A stretch of DNA of 64,000 nucleotides from Youxingia wuxianensis (GCF_014385085.1 NZ_JACRTD010000005.1:62001-126000), one strand, 5' to 3'; counted from the first letter of the stretch, positions 1 through 9,850 are shown. Numbers and translations are program-made. The notes: generated from the sequence alone by a model not told the origin.

Positions 1-690
1 ATCCAGGGGCTGGAAGATTTCTTCGGAGATATGGACTTTAAGGTTGGCGGTACCCATAAGGGTATTACCGCCATCCAGATGGACCTGAAGATCGACGGAC
101 TGACCTACGATATGATCAAAGAAGCTTTTGAGAAAACCTACAAAGCTCGTTTGTATATTTTGGATGAGATTATGCTCAAAGCGATCGGCGCCCCGAGAGA
201 GGAATTGTCCAAATATGCGCCAAAGATGAAAAATATTAAAATTCATCCGGATAAGATCCGTGAGGTGATTGGTTCCGGCGGTAAGGTTATCCAAAAGATC
301 TGCGCTGACTGCAACGTTAAGATTGACATTGACGACGACGGCAACGTATTTGTTTCCGCTATCAATGCGGACGACGTTAACCGCGCGATTATGATTATTG
401 AAACCATTGTCAACGATCCCGAAGTAGGAGCGTTCTATAAAGGAAAGGTGACCCGTTTGATGAACTTTGGCGCCTTTGTAGAGCTGGCTCCCGGAAAAGA
501 AGGGCTGGTTCATATCTCTAAGCTGGATGTGAACCGTGTTGAAAAGGTAGAAGACGTGGTAGCGGTAGGGGATGAGATCTTGGTGAAGGTAACTGAAATC
601 GACTCCCAGGGAAGGATCAATCTTTCCCGGAAAGACGCGCTGCTTGCTATGGAAGCGAAGAAAAATGCCGCCAAGCAGCAGGAAGCCTAA
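1..690 (+). CDS. pnp: Polynucleotide phosphorylase, C-terminal part (partial)
   Basis: This is the 3' end of polynucleotide phosphorylase, the phosphorolytic 3'-5' exoribonuclease of RNA turnover. The reading frame is open from base 1, so the 5' part lies outside the window. The visible residues cover the end of the second RNase PH domain ([16 protein letters not shown]), then a KH domain with the loop [15 protein letters not shown], then an S1 domain ([18 protein letters not shown] to INLSRKDAL). The order RNase PH-KH-S1 is diagnostic. A terminator follows directly, so this is the last gene of its transcript. Confidence 0.97.
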   Translation: MQGLEDFFGDMDFKVGGTHKGITAIQMDLKIDGLTYDMIKEAFEKTYKARLYILDEIMLKAIGAPREELSKYAPKMKNIKIHPDKIREVIGSGGKVIQKICADCNVKIDIDDDGNVFVSAINADDVNRAIMIIETIVNDPEVGAFYKGKVTRLMNFGAFVELAPGKEGLVHISKLDVNRVEKVEDVVAVGDEILVKVTEIDSQGRINLSRKDALLAMEAKKNAAKQQEA

Positions 691-706
691 AACCAAATAA
701 AACAAA

Positions 707-750
707 GCCGCTGCAAGGGTTTTTACTTTGCGGCGGCATTTTGCTTTTTT
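707..750 (+). terminator. Intrinsic terminator after pnp
   Basis: A GC-rich hairpin has arms GCCGCTGCAAAG-like (from 707) and CTTTGCGGCGGC-like (to 737). A T-rich run up to 750 follows. It lies 17 bases after the pnp stop. Confidence 0.85.
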
Positions 751-785
751 GTTTGGCCGCTGCGAGGGGAAAACATGGGTATTAT

Positions 786-814
786 TTGAATTTAATGTTA
801 AATCATGTTATAAT
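786..814 (+). promoter_or_regulatory. Sigma-70 type promoter for the CorC-proBA operon
   Basis: A -35 box TTGAAT (786-791), a 17-base spacer and a perfect TATAAT (809-814) with an extended TG at 806-807. It gives a leader of about 90 bases before the next gene. Confidence 0.7.
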
Positions 815-906
815 CTCTTGTTAGTGGTCAATAATTTTGCTATGATTAAATAGGTTGTATTATTCCTAAAAGTATTATATTTTAATTAAAATTATACATA
901 TAGTAT

Positions 907-2229
907 ATGGAGTGTGAAGTTTTTTTGGACAGTACAGGCTGGCTATTGGGGGCATCCCTGCTGGTACTATTATGTTTGTCGGCGTTTTTCTCCGCTTCAG
1001 AAACCGCCTTTTCTTCTTTGAACAAAATCCGCATGAAAAATTATGCGCAGGACGGAGATAGAAAAGCAAAACGGGCCTTGGGGATCGCGGAAGATTTTGA
1101 TAAGACCCTTTCCACAATTTTGGTGGGAAACAATGTGGTAAATATGGCGTCCGCATCCATCGCTACGGTTTTAGCGACCGCTTTGTTCGGGGCCTCTGGC
1201 GCGGCCATCGCTACCTTTGTGATGACGGCGCTGGTGCTGATTTTTGGTGAAATCCTTCCCAAAAGCTTCGCTATGGAAAACAGCGAGAAGGTGGCGTTGT
1301 CTGTAGGCGGACTGCTGGCCTTTCTGATTAAGCTGCTTTCTCCGGTAGTGTTTGTGTTCTTGAAGATCAAGGAGGTGGCAACACATTTCCTTTCCCATCG
1401 GGAAGAACAGCCCAGCGTAACGGAAGAGGAACTGAAATATATTATTGAATCCATCGAAGAGGAAGGCGTTTTGGAGGAGCAGGAAAGCGACTTGGTCCAG
1501 TCTGCGCTGGATTTCGATGAGATTACAGTTCAGGAGATTTTGGTGCCGCGTGTGGACGTAGTAGCGGTAAATGTAGATGACAGTTTGGAGGAGGCCACCC
1601 AAACAGTATTGGAGGAACACTATTCCCGTATCCCTGTGTACCGGGGAACGATTGACAATATTATTGGTATTGTGAAAATCCGGGATTTACTGGAAGTAGT
1701 GGTCCGAAAAAAACAGTCCCCTTTGAAAAATTTGGTTACGGATTGTCTGTATGTGCATAAAACTATGAAAATTTCCTCGCTGCTCAGCGAGATGAAAGCC
1801 AAAAAGCTCCAGTTTGCGGTGGTCAGCGACGACTATGGCGGCACCATGGGAATTGTTACTATGGAGGATATTCTGGAAGAACTGGTGGGCGAAATATGGG
1901 ATGAGACGGATGAGGTCATCCATGAGCTGGTGCAGACGGATAAGAATACCTATCTGGTCAACGGGGATATGAATATTTTTGAGCTGTTTGATCAACTAGA
2001 TATCAGTGATAAAGATTTTAAAAGCGAGTATAATACGGTAGGCGGCTGGGCGCTGGAAATGTTGGGACACATCCCAGTGGCAGACGAGTTGTTTACTTAT
2101 AAAAATATGAAAATTACCGTTATGGTTGTGGAAGAACAACGAATCCTCAGCTTAAGGGTGGAGGTTACTCCCCAAAAGACCGAGGATGCCGCGGCCGACG
2201 GCGGCAGGAGACGAAAAGACGATGAATAA
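907..2229 (+). CDS. HlyC/CorC family transporter (CNNM domain, CBS pair, CorC domain)
   Basis: A 440-residue membrane protein of the CorC/CNNM family, linked in other bacteria to Mg2+ or Co2+ efflux. An N-terminal DUF21/CNNM domain with three or four hydrophobic segments (about residues 10-140, with the family motif FFSASETAFSSL) comes first. A CBS pair follows (about 205-330, with VPRVDVVAV and EDILEELVGEIWDE), then a C-terminal CorC/HlyC domain. ATG 907 has no good ribosome site. TTG 925, preceded by GGAG at 909-912, is an alternative start. It overlaps proB by 8 bases, so the genes are likely cotranscribed. The substrate ion is not shown by the sequence. Confidence 0.88.
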   Translation: MECEVFLDSTGWLLGASLLVLLCLSAFFSASETAFSSLNKIRMKNYAQDGDRKAKRALGIAEDFDKTLSTILVGNNVVNMASASIATVLATALFGASGAAIATFVMTALVLIFGEILPKSFAMENSEKVALSVGGLLAFLIKLLSPVVFVFLKIKEVATHFLSHREEQPSVTEEELKYIIESIEEEGVLEEQESDLVQSALDFDEITVQEILVPRVDVVAVNVDDSLEEATQTVLEEHYSRIPVYRGTIDNIIGIVKIRDLLEVVVRKKQSPLKNLVTDCLYVHKTMKISSLLSEMKAKKLQFAVVSDDYGGTMGIVTMEDILEELVGEIWDETDEVIHELVQTDKNTYLVNGDMNIFELFDQLDISDKDFKSEYNTVGGWALEMLGHIPVADELFTYKNMKITVMVVEEQRILSLRVEVTPQKTEDAAADGGRRRKDDE

Positions 2230-3019
2230 GGTAGAACAGATAAAGCGGATCGTAGTAAAAATTGGTTCGTCCACGCTGACTCACGAAAGCGGCATGCTTA
2301 ACATCCGACGGGTGGAACAGCTGGTAAAAGTGCTGGCGGATATTAAAAACAGCGGCAGGGAATTGGTAATGGTTTCCTCCGGCGCCGGCGCTGTGGGGTT
2401 CGGCAAGTTGGGGATGAAGGAGAAGCCCAGGGATATGCCGTCAAAACAGGCGGTGGCGGCGGTAGGTCAGTGTGAGCTGATGTATACTTATGATAAGATG
2501 TTCAGCGAATTTAATCATACTACCGCACAAATTCTGCTTACCCGGGATGTAGTGGATAACGCAGACCGTAAGCGAAACGTCCAGAATACCTTCCGGCGTT
2601 TGCTGGAAATGGGGGCCATCCCCATTGTTAATGAAAACGATACAGTATCTACAGAAGAAATAGAGTTTGGCGATAACGATGCCCTGTCCGCTATGGTAGC
2701 GGTGATGACAGAGGCGGACCTGCTGATCGTGCTGTCCGATATTGACGGGTTGTATGACAGCAACCCGAAAACCAATCCGGATGCGAAATTGATTGAATAT
2801 GTGGAAGAGATTACCGATGAGATCGTTCTGGCGGCGGCGGGCGCAGGAAGCAACCGGGGAACCGGCGGAATGATCACCAAACTTCATGCAGCGCAGTACG
2901 CGGGGGAGCATGGGATTGATATGGTAATTTTAAATGGCGCCAACCCCAATAATTTATATGACTTTTTGGATGGAAAAAAGGTTGGTACCTATTTTAGAGG
3001 AAAACACTCTGATACATAA
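2222..3019 (+). CDS. proB: Glutamate 5-kinase
   Basis: It phosphorylates L-glutamate to gamma-glutamyl phosphate, the first step of proline synthesis. The start is ATG 2222 (MNKVEQIKRIVVKIGSSTL), inside the end of the previous gene and preceded by AGGAGA. The amino acid kinase fold is clear: VVKIGSSTL at the N-terminus, MVSSGAGAVGFG, NENDTVS and LLIVLSDIDGLYD. At 265 residues it lacks the C-terminal PUA domain of longer ProB proteins, which is common in Bacillota. proA follows after 18 bases. No proC is present in the window. Confidence 0.96.
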   Translation: MNKVEQIKRIVVKIGSSTLTHESGMLNIRRVEQLVKVLADIKNSGRELVMVSSGAGAVGFGKLGMKEKPRDMPSKQAVAAVGQCELMYTYDKMFSEFNHTTAQILLTRDVVDNADRKRNVQNTFRRLLEMGAIPIVNENDTVSTEEIEFGDNDALSAMVAVMTEADLLIVLSDIDGLYDSNPKTNPDAKLIEYVEEITDEIVLAAAGAGSNRGTGGMITKLHAAQYAGEHGIDMVILNGANPNNLYDFLDGKKVGTYFRGKHSDT

Positions 3020-3037
3020 AAGAGGATGTGAAGCGCA

Positions 3038-4282
3038 ATGAATAGCTTATTGGAGATAGGGAAAAGAGCGAAAGCGGCATCCCGTATCCTGTCTTGTGTT
3101 TGTACAGGACACAAGGATGAGGCGCTCCAAAAGATCGCCGATACTTTGCGGGAAAACACCGAGATCATTATGCGCGCAAACCAGAAGGATTTAGACAGCG
3201 CCCAGGAAAATGGAATGTCCAAGTCGCTGCAGGATCGGCTGCGCCTGAGCGAAGAGCGTATCCTGGGGATTGCCAGCGCGGTGGAGCAGGTGATTTCTCT
3301 TGAGGATCCGGTGGGCCAGGTGATTGGCGGCGGAACCCGCCCTAATGGCTTGAAGATTACAAAAGTCCGTGTGCCTCTAGGGGTAGTGGGAATGATTTTT
3401 GAGGCCAGACCCAATGTAACGGTGGATGCGGCGGTACTTTGTTTGAAAGCAGGAAACGCCTGTATTTTACGGGGCGGAAAAGAAGCGATCCACTCAAATA
3501 AAATGCTGGCGGGCCTGATGCGGGAGGCTATCCATGAAGCGGGGCTGCCTGCAGACTGTATTCAGTTGGTGGAAGATACGTCCCGGCAGAGTGCCAACGA
3601 TATGATGAAATTAAACGGCTATCTGGATGTTCTCATTCCTCGGGGAGGGGCAGGGCTGATTCAGGCTGTGCTCCAGAACGCTACGGTGCCGGTGATTGAA
3701 ACAGGCGTTGGAAACTGTCATTTATATGTGGATGAAACCGCTGATCTGGAGATGGCGGTGCGTATCGTAGATAACGCAAAAACTTCCCGACCTTCGGTGT
3801 GCAATGCGATTGAGACGGTGTTGGTGCATCGCCAGATTGCACCCCAATTTCTGCCTAAAATGAAACAGGCGCTGGACCGGCATCAGGTAGAAATCCGCGG
3901 CTGCGTTCGGACAATGGCCCTGCTTGCAGGGATCACGCCTGCCAGTCAACAGGATTGGGAAACAGAATTTGGAGATTATATTTTGGCTGTGCGGATAGTG
4001 GATACAATTCAGCAGGCGATTGAACATATTCAGGCCTATTCCACCGGACATTCCGAAGCAATAGTCACCGACAGCTATCAAAGCAGTCAGATGTTTATTT
4101 CTCAAGTTGACGCGGCGGCAGTCTATGTCAATGCGTCCACCCGCTTTACCGATGGAGGGGAATTTGGGCTGGGGGCGGAAATTGGAATTTCCACCCAAAA
4201 GCTCCATGCCAGGGGACCTATGGGCTTGGAAGAATTAACCACCTGTAAGTTTGTAGTGGCAGGAGAAGGCCAGATCAGATAA
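3038..4282 (+). CDS. proA: Glutamate-5-semialdehyde dehydrogenase (gamma-glutamyl phosphate reductase)
   Basis: It reduces gamma-glutamyl phosphate with NADPH to glutamate semialdehyde, which cyclises towards proline. The 414-residue length is normal. Family motifs include GVVGMIFEARPNVTVDAA, ACILRGGKEAIHSN, the region around the catalytic Cys (KTSRPSVCNAIETVLVH), and the C-terminal TRFTDGGEFGLGAEIGIST and RGPMGLEELTT. A ribosome site (AGAGGATGTGA) precedes ATG 3038. It is in an operon with proB. Confidence 0.97.
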   Translation: MNSLLEIGKRAKAASRILSCVCTGHKDEALQKIADTLRENTEIIMRANQKDLDSAQENGMSKSLQDRLRLSEERILGIASAVEQVISLEDPVGQVIGGGTRPNGLKITKVRVPLGVVGMIFEARPNVTVDAAVLCLKAGNACILRGGKEAIHSNKMLAGLMREAIHEAGLPADCIQLVEDTSRQSANDMMKLNGYLDVLIPRGGAGLIQAVLQNATVPVIETGVGNCHLYVDETADLEMAVRIVDNAKTSRPSVCNAIETVLVHRQIAPQFLPKMKQALDRHQVEIRGCVRTMALLAGITPASQQDWETEFGDYILAVRIVDTIQQAIEHIQAYSTGHSEAIVTDSYQSSQMFISQVDAAAVYVNASTRFTDGGEFGLGAEIGISTQKLHARGPMGLEELTTCKFVVAGEGQIR

Positions 4283-4324
4283 TAGCAATTGTCCATGGCG
4301 TTTTGTGGCCGGAAAGGAAAAAAT

Positions 4325-5071
4325 ATGAGCACTGCGGAAAACAAAATTCATTATCGAAAAAATAAATATGCCGCGCCGGTAGGAGGGATTTTCCTGATAT
4401 TATCGGTGATCGGCCTGATCGCTGTGGTGATCGTCTGTATCAACTTTACCCGTGGGATGCTGGATAATACCAAGGAGAAACAAAAGTTTGAGCAGATTAT
4501 CGGACCGGTATTAATGTTTGACCCTCCGCCGTTTGAAAATGCTGCGGATTTGGATCCGGTGCTTTTGCTTCGGGCCTCCTTGTGGAGCACCTTGCTGGGG
4601 GAAAAACGGGATACCTATGAATTTGACTCCCTTAATCAGCTGATGGTTCCCGCCTCGGATGTAGACGTGGCTTGCGCACAGCTGTTTGGACCAGAAATTA
4701 AATTGGAACATAAGACGTTTGGCGACTATGAAACCAACTATTACTATGACGAGGAAACCAAAACCTATTATGTTCCGGTAACCAGTCAGGGGGGACTGTA
4801 CACCCCCAGTGTGGTCAAGGTGGTCAAAAAGGGGGATGTTTTGTCCCTGACGGTAGGATATGTACCGCCGGCTACCGCTTGGACCCAGGGCTTTGGGGGC
4901 GAGACCAAGGCCGCTAACCCGGATAAGTATATGATTTATGAACTGCTTAAAGTAAAAGATCATTATCAGCTCACCGCAATCCGAGACGTGCCAAGGGATG
5001 AAACTGCCAGCGGGGCGGAAGCTCTCCAAGGGATACCCGCTACAGTACAGACGAACTCACAAAGTGAATAA
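4325..5071 (+). CDS. Membrane-anchored protein of unknown function
   Basis: I do not recognise this 248-residue protein. The start at ATG 4325 (MSTAENKIHYRKNKYAAP) follows GGAAAGGAAAA. A positively charged N-terminus precedes one hydrophobic segment (about residues 18-42, FLILSVIGLIAVVIVCINF). The remainder is a soluble, probably extracellular domain rich in Tyr and acidic residues, with a Tyr-rich stretch YETNYYYDEETKTYYVPV. It lies 42 bases after proA on the same strand and ends at a strong terminator, so it may be the last gene of the corC-proBA transcript. Confidence 0.7.
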   Translation: MSTAENKIHYRKNKYAAPVGGIFLILSVIGLIAVVIVCINFTRGMLDNTKEKQKFEQIIGPVLMFDPPPFENAADLDPVLLLRASLWSTLLGEKRDTYEFDSLNQLMVPASDVDVACAQLFGPEIKLEHKTFGDYETNYYYDEETKTYYVPVTSQGGLYTPSVVKVVKKGDVLSLTVGYVPPATAWTQGFGGETKAANPDKYMIYELLKVKDHYQLTAIRDVPRDETASGAEALQGIPATVQTNSQSE

Positions 5072-5076
5072 AACGG

Positions 5077-5115
5077 AAAAAAGCCCTCTGCCTAAAGGCA
5101 GAGGGCTTTTTATTT
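5077..5115. terminator. Bidirectional terminator
   Basis: A perfect 12-bp stem, AAGCCCTCTGCC (5081-5092) with GGCAGAGGGCTT (5097-5108), has a TAAA loop and A/T runs on both sides. It serves the plus-strand gene at 5071 and the minus-strand gene ending at 5120. Confidence 0.92.
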
Positions 5116-5119
5116 TACC

Positions 5120-6481
5120 TTATACAACATGCCGTTTCCAAACGCCCGTTAGATAAAACCAGCCGGATAATACCGCAGCGATGGTCCAGCCAATGGGCCA
5201 AGAAAGCCAAATTCCGCTTTCCCCTAGGGGGACAGATAGGACAAAGGACAGGATCACACGCAATATCAAATCGGCAAAGGTACCAATCATAAATGCCATC
5301 ATAGCGCCGGAACCGCGGAGAACACCGTCACAGATTAGTTTAATAGAAATAACCAAATAAAAGGGGGAGACTATTTTTAAAAACTCTTCTCCAACTGCGA
5401 AAGATTCCGGACTTGCGGTAGAAGCGTCTAGAAATATTCCCATCATAGCATGTCCGAAACCGAAAAATACGGCGATAAATGGCACCGCTACGCATAAAGA
5501 CATCACCAGTCCGGCGCGGGTGCCTTTGGAAATCCGTTCCAGTTTGCCGGCGCCGATATTTTGGGCGGTAAAGCTGGAAACTCCGTTAGCCAAGGTGGTA
5601 AAAGAGGTTAAAGCGAAAGTATTTAGTTTTATTGCCGCCGAGTAACCGGCGATCACACTGGAACCGTAGGTGTTGATCAATCCCTGAATTGCCAGGTTGC
5701 CTACGGAGATAAAACTCTGTTGTAAAATACTGGGGACCGCAATCTTTCCGATACGCCCCAGCATGGAAAGAGAGAAAAAAGAAGTACTTTTTCCTTCGGT
5801 ATCTTTCGGATTAAGCGGTTTTTCTATTTTCTTCAATCTCTGCAGTACGGTGATCAGCGCTAATACAGAAGCCGCCCCTTGAGCTAAGAACGTGGCCCAG
5901 GCAACGCCCGCTACACCCAGCTGAAAATAGATAACGAAAATAAGATCAAGAGCGATATTCCCCAGGGAGGACGCAATTAAAAAATAAAGCGGCGTCTTGG
6001 AATCCCCCAGGGCGGTAAAAATACCGGTACAGATATTGTAACTAAATAGAAAAATCAGTCCGCCGATATAAATATTTAGATAAAGGGCGGCGTCTGAAAA
6101 GATATTTTTCGGCGTATTCAGAAGGGCCATCATAGGTTTACAGGCCAGCAGCCCGCCCACAGTCAGCAAAGCGCTTAATGCCAAAATAGAAATCAGACAG
6201 GTATAAACCGCGGTTTGCATCCCCTTGTAATCCTTTGCTCCAAACAGTTGGGAAATCACCACAGAACAGCCAATATTAGAGCCGGTGGCGATGGCGATAA
6301 AAATCATGGTAATCGGATAGGACGCGCCAATAGCGGCTAGGGCGCTTTCCCCTACAAATTGTCCGGCAATGACACTGTCCGCAATATTGTAAAGCTGTTG
6401 AAAGATAATGCTCCAAAGAAGAGGAAGAGAAAATTTCCACAACAGTCTCCCAGGAGGGCCTTGGGTTAAATCAGTAGTCAA
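5120..6481 (-). CDS. MATE family efflux transporter
   Basis: A 453-residue multidrug and toxin extrusion exporter that would use a Na+ or H+ gradient. It has about twelve hydrophobic segments in two six-helix halves. Typical features are LWKFSLPLLWSIIFQQLYNIADSVI near the N-terminus, GASYPITMIFIAI and the repeated half around GKIAVPSILQQSFISVGNL. The first codon is TTG at 6481, with AAGAGG nine bases upstream. No substrate can be read from the sequence. It is monocistronic, with a strong promoter upstream. Confidence 0.93.
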   Translation of the reverse strand: MTTDLTQGPPGRLLWKFSLPLLWSIIFQQLYNIADSVIAGQFVGESALAAIGASYPITMIFIAIATGSNIGCSVVISQLFGAKDYKGMQTAVYTCLISILALSALLTVGGLLACKPMMALLNTPKNIFSDAALYLNIYIGGLIFLFSYNICTGIFTALGDSKTPLYFLIASSLGNIALDLIFVIYFQLGVAGVAWATFLAQGAASVLALITVLQRLKKIEKPLNPKDTEGKSTSFFSLSMLGRIGKIAVPSILQQSFISVGNLAIQGLINTYGSSVIAGYSAAIKLNTFALTSFTTLANGVSSFTAQNIGAGKLERISKGTRAGLVMSLCVAVPFIAVFFGFGHAMMGIFLDASTASPESFAVGEEFLKIVSPFYLVISIKLICDGVLRGSGAMMAFMIGTFADLILRVILSFVLSVPLGESGIWLSWPIGWTIAAVLSGWFYLTGVWKRHVV

Positions 6482-6513
6482 TGAGTTACGCCTCTTTTCC
6501 TTTTACTGTTTTA

Positions 6514-6542
6514 ATTATAAATTGCCATTTCTTAAATTGCAA
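6514..6542 (-). promoter_or_regulatory. Promoter for the MATE gene
   Basis: On the minus strand TTGCAA (6542-6537), 17 bases, then a perfect TATAAT (6519-6514). It is 33 bases upstream of the TTG start. Confidence 0.75.
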
Positions 6543-6852
6543 AGCAAAATTTTCAGATTTTTTATAAAGAAAGATATTTTGGTAAAAGAACTATAAATCA
6601 TTTGCGATGGGAAAAGGAGATTGTTGTTTTTACTAAATATATTGGTTTATTTTTAGTGAATTTTTGTTTTAGGCTTACGACCTATTTCTATTAATAGCTC
6701 CATATATTATCATAAATAAGGATTGTCCCTCTTATGGGAGATAAAATGATTGTATATTATATATAAAAATATTCAACTATATAGGTGAAAACACAACAAA
6801 AAGCTCAATAAATTTCCAAATACACACCTAAAGTTGAGATTTATTCTATCTA
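6543..6852. other. AT-rich divergent intergenic region
   Basis: No gene is visible. The stretch is very rich in A+T and separates the MATE gene from the sugar operon. It must hold the promoter of the PTS regulator. I find only AT-rich tracts and no clear operator or antiterminator hairpin. Confidence 0.5.
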
Positions 6853-8991
6853 ATGGGGGTGCTATACTTGGTTCATAACATGAAAAAGAGACAAAGTGAT
6901 ATTTTAAGCAGACTGCAGGAGAAAAAACAGCTGGATCTTATTCAACTGGCCCAGGAATTTGAAGTATCGGAGAGAACCATCCGCGGGGATATCCAGGTAC
7001 TCAATGAGTTGTTGGAGGGGAAAGCAGTTATTCGTATTGCAGCGAAAAAAGTAAGTGTGGCAAGCGAAACCGAATTTGCCAAAACCGTGTCTGAGCTGAT
7101 GGGGCAAAGCGACTACTATCAGTATAAACTTTCCATGGAGGAGCGGAAAGCGATAGAAGCTTTGATCATGTTGTGCAGCAATAGCTATACGACCACATCT
7201 TCTCTGGCCGAGCGGCTTTCGGTGAGCAAAAGCACGATTGTAAGCGAAATAAAAGAGCTCAAAGAACTTTTTGAGGATCACGGCCTCCAGCTCCGTCCCA
7301 AAACAAAATTTGGTTTTGAGGTGGTGGGGGAGGAGTACCTTGTTCGGTCTTTTTTGCTTCAATTGATTCCAAACAGCGGAAATAAAGAATATTTCAGTTC
7401 TACTTACACCTCCCTAGTAGAACAGGAGATCGGCCGCGGATGCAGCCGGGAAAGAGTACGGCATATTCTTTTAGAACAGGAGCATGCCTATCATGTTGAA
7501 CTTACCGACGGCTCGTTTAAAGATGTAGAGAACTATCTAGTCGCGGTATCCAATCGCTGGAACGCTGGCAGGATGCAGGGAAAAGCGCCTGCGGCGGCAG
7601 GAAAAGGGCTCTCTCAAATGGCAAAGGAGATATTGGACCGATTGTTTGAGGAATTGGAGCTGCCATTGCCCCTTTCCCAGAAAGAAACAGATGCGCTGTG
7701 CAGTTTATTGGAGCGGTGCAAATATATCAGAAATGAAATTCAAAGCGATAAGGACTTGATAAATCTTCAGATGCAGGCGGCCGCCTTTGTTTATGATGTG
7801 TGCGGAGCGCTTAAAATAGCGGATCAGATCTCTTTCGCTAAATATACTTCCCTGCTCAATCATATCGATTCCTCTCTGCAGCGGCTGGGCTCCGGTCAGC
7901 CGACAGTAAAAAACCCACTTCTTCAAGAGTTGGAAGAGGCCTATCCTCATATTTTTTCTGTGGTGGAGGAAAAGATTAAACCGCTGAACAAACTGTTGGG
8001 GGAAACGATCAACCGGGATGAAATTTCTTACATTGTAATGTATTTGATCGCGGTTATGGAAACCTCCCGCCAGCAGAAAAAGCCAATCTCAGCCGTGCTT
8101 GTATGTTCTTCAGGGATGTGTACGGCCCTTTTGCTTCAGGCGAAACTGAAACAGAATTTTAATATTGAGATTGAGGATATTCTTTCTTTACATAAATTTA
8201 TGGGCTATGATCTGGACAATGTGGACCTGGTAATTTCCACCGTTTGGATTGAACACCCGGAAATACCGTCGGTTCATATCAGCCCCATGTTAACGGAAAA
8301 GGATATCGAACTGCTGCGCAATGTGATTAAACGAGATGTGATGCACAAAAAGATGCAGGAAGAAAATCAGAACCCTGTAAGCGATTTGATTCTTAATTAT
8401 GTGCAGGAATATCATCAGATTGTAGGGCAGTCGGATTCCCAGGATAACCAGGAATACCGCAGACTTTTGATGGAGCTCAATCAAAAGTATACAAGGAAAT
8501 CATCCCCGGAAATGAAAGGAAAATATCTGCATGAATTATTATGCGAGGATACTATCCAACTGGACGTACACGCCCAGGACTGGCAGGAAGCAATCCGGAT
8601 CTCCGGCCAGCTGCTGTTACAGCATAAGGATATCCAGCCTAGATATATTGACAAGATGATCCAGCTTGTCAAAGAATACGGACCATATATTGTATTCATT
8701 CCAGGGGTGGCAGTAGCTCATGCGGGATTTTTGGATGGGAGCCTGAATTTAAGCGTCAGTTTAATACGGTTGGACGAACCGGTATGTTTTCATCATGAAA
8801 CCAACGATCCAGTGCGCTTGGTAGCTTGTTTCAGCGTGGAAAATGGCCGAAGTCATTTGCTGGCGTTCTTCCATCTGGTAAAACTGATCGCAGATAAAAA
8901 TATTCTTAAGTGTATTTTAGAAGCAAAATCAAAAAGAGAGATTCTGGATATCATTAAATTTTATGAACTTTACGGGAAAGAGGATGATTAA
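6853..8991 (+). CDS. PRD-containing transcriptional regulator with EIIB and EIIA domains (BglG/MtlR type)
   Basis: A 700-residue PTS-controlled activator for the operon that follows. Domains in order are a winged helix (RQSDILSRLQEKKQLDLIQL), an Mga-type helix-turn-helix (about 95-165), two PTS regulation domains (about 190-420), an EIIB-like domain with VLVCSSGMCTALLLQ, and a C-terminal EIIA domain with VAVAHAGFLDG carrying the likely phosphorylated His. Phosphorylation by HPr and EIIB should tune its activity. The start is uncertain: ATG 6853, TTG 6868 (SD GGGGGTG) and ATG 6880 are all possible. The next gene starts 5 bases after its stop. Confidence 0.9.
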   Translation: MGVLYLVHNMKKRQSDILSRLQEKKQLDLIQLAQEFEVSERTIRGDIQVLNELLEGKAVIRIAAKKVSVASETEFAKTVSELMGQSDYYQYKLSMEERKAIEALIMLCSNSYTTTSSLAERLSVSKSTIVSEIKELKELFEDHGLQLRPKTKFGFEVVGEEYLVRSFLLQLIPNSGNKEYFSSTYTSLVEQEIGRGCSRERVRHILLEQEHAYHVELTDGSFKDVENYLVAVSNRWNAGRMQGKAPAAAGKGLSQMAKEILDRLFEELELPLPLSQKETDALCSLLERCKYIRNEIQSDKDLINLQMQAAAFVYDVCGALKIADQISFAKYTSLLNHIDSSLQRLGSGQPTVKNPLLQELEEAYPHIFSVVEEKIKPLNKLLGETINRDEISYIVMYLIAVMETSRQQKKPISAVLVCSSGMCTALLLQAKLKQNFNIEIEDILSLHKFMGYDLDNVDLVISTVWIEHPEIPSVHISPMLTEKDIELLRNVIKRDVMHKKMQEENQNPVSDLILNYVQEYHQIVGQSDSQDNQEYRRLLMELNQKYTRKSSPEMKGKYLHELLCEDTIQLDVHAQDWQEAIRISGQLLLQHKDIQPRYIDKMIQLVKEYGPYIVFIPGVAVAHAGFLDGSLNLSVSLIRLDEPVCFHHETNDPVRLVACFSVENGRSHLLAFFHLVKLIADKNILKCILEAKSKREILDIIKFYELYGKEDD

Positions 8992-8995
8992 TGAG

Positions 8996-9454
8996 ATGCG
9001 TGTGCTTGACGAGGACTTAATCCACATAGGGGTTGACGTTTCTACGGCGGACCAGGCTATTGAATATATTTCGGATATTCTTTACAAAAAAGGCTATGTA
9101 AAGGAAGGGTATGCCCAGCGGGTGATTGAACGGGAAAAACAGTATCCCACCGGGTTGATCGGCAAGGGAATTGGTATTGCAATTCCTCATACCACATCCG
9201 ATTATGCGGTAAAGCCTGCAGTATGTGTATTAATTCCAAAACAACCGATCCCTTTTATGATGATGGGGACCACAGATGAGGAGATAAAAGCGCAGGTCCT
9301 GATGCCCATGGTGGTAAAAGATAATAAGATGCAGTTGAGTATGCTGCGCAAAATGATGGCTCTTTTAAAGGATACCAAGCGGCTGGAAAAAATACGGCAG
9401 GCCACAGACAAACAGGAAATATTGCAGCTGCTTTCCTGTCTGGAAGAGGAGTAA
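8996..9454 (+). CDS. PTS EIIA component, fructose/galactitol type
   Basis: A 153-residue cytoplasmic phosphocarrier of a sugar phosphotransferase system. GIGIAIPHTTSDYAVKPAV contains the His that would accept phosphate from HPr, typical of the PTS_EIIA_2 fold. ATG 8996 or ATG 8984, which overlaps the regulator stop, are the two candidate starts. The SD AAAGAGG ends at 8983, so 8996 has 12-base spacing and 8984 has none. EIIB and EIIC follow in the same operon. Confidence 0.88.
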   Translation: MRVLDEDLIHIGVDVSTADQAIEYISDILYKKGYVKEGYAQRVIEREKQYPTGLIGKGIGIAIPHTTSDYAVKPAVCVLIPKQPIPFMMMGTTDEEIKAQVLMPMVVKDNKMQLSMLRKMMALLKDTKRLEKIRQATDKQEILQLLSCLEEE

Positions 9455-9519
9455 ATTATTCGGCTTTAAAGAATGCGCGTTCTTTGAAAATATTTCAATT
9501 ATGGAGGAGGAAAAGAGTA

Positions 9520-9816
9520 ATGAAAAAAATCAGAATTTTATCAGTGTGTGGTTCCGGAACCATCAGCTCTGCCATGATTTCACAAAAGCTGGCGGAGGCC
9601 TTGCGGGCTGAGGGGTATGAAATGGATGCGGTAGAAGTAAACAACGGGCAGATACAAAATGCCTTGGCGGCGGCCAAATACGACTGCATCTGTTATGCCA
9701 GCCCGGTTCATGGTGATTTTGACATCCCCTGTATCAATGCCATCGGGTTGCTGACGGGTATGGATGAAGAAGGTGTCATTGAAGCGGTATTAGAGGTGGC
9801 GAAATCACTGCAATAG
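9520..9816 (+). CDS. PTS EIIB component, galactitol type
   Basis: A 98-residue domain that carries phosphate on a Cys to the incoming sugar. The active loop is ILSVCGSGTISSAM, with the phosphorylated Cys near residue 9 and the P-loop-like CGSGTISSA typical of Gat/lactose EIIB. ATG 9520 is preceded by GGAGGAGGAAAAGAG. It lies between EIIA and EIIC, which matches the GatA-GatB-GatC order. Confidence 0.9.
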   Translation: MKKIRILSVCGSGTISSAMISQKLAEALRAEGYEMDAVEVNNGQIQNALAAAKYDCICYASPVHGDFDIPCINAIGLLTGMDEEGVIEAVLEVAKSLQ

Positions 9817-9850
9817 AAGGTTATAAATTAAAGAAAGAGGAGGATATTTT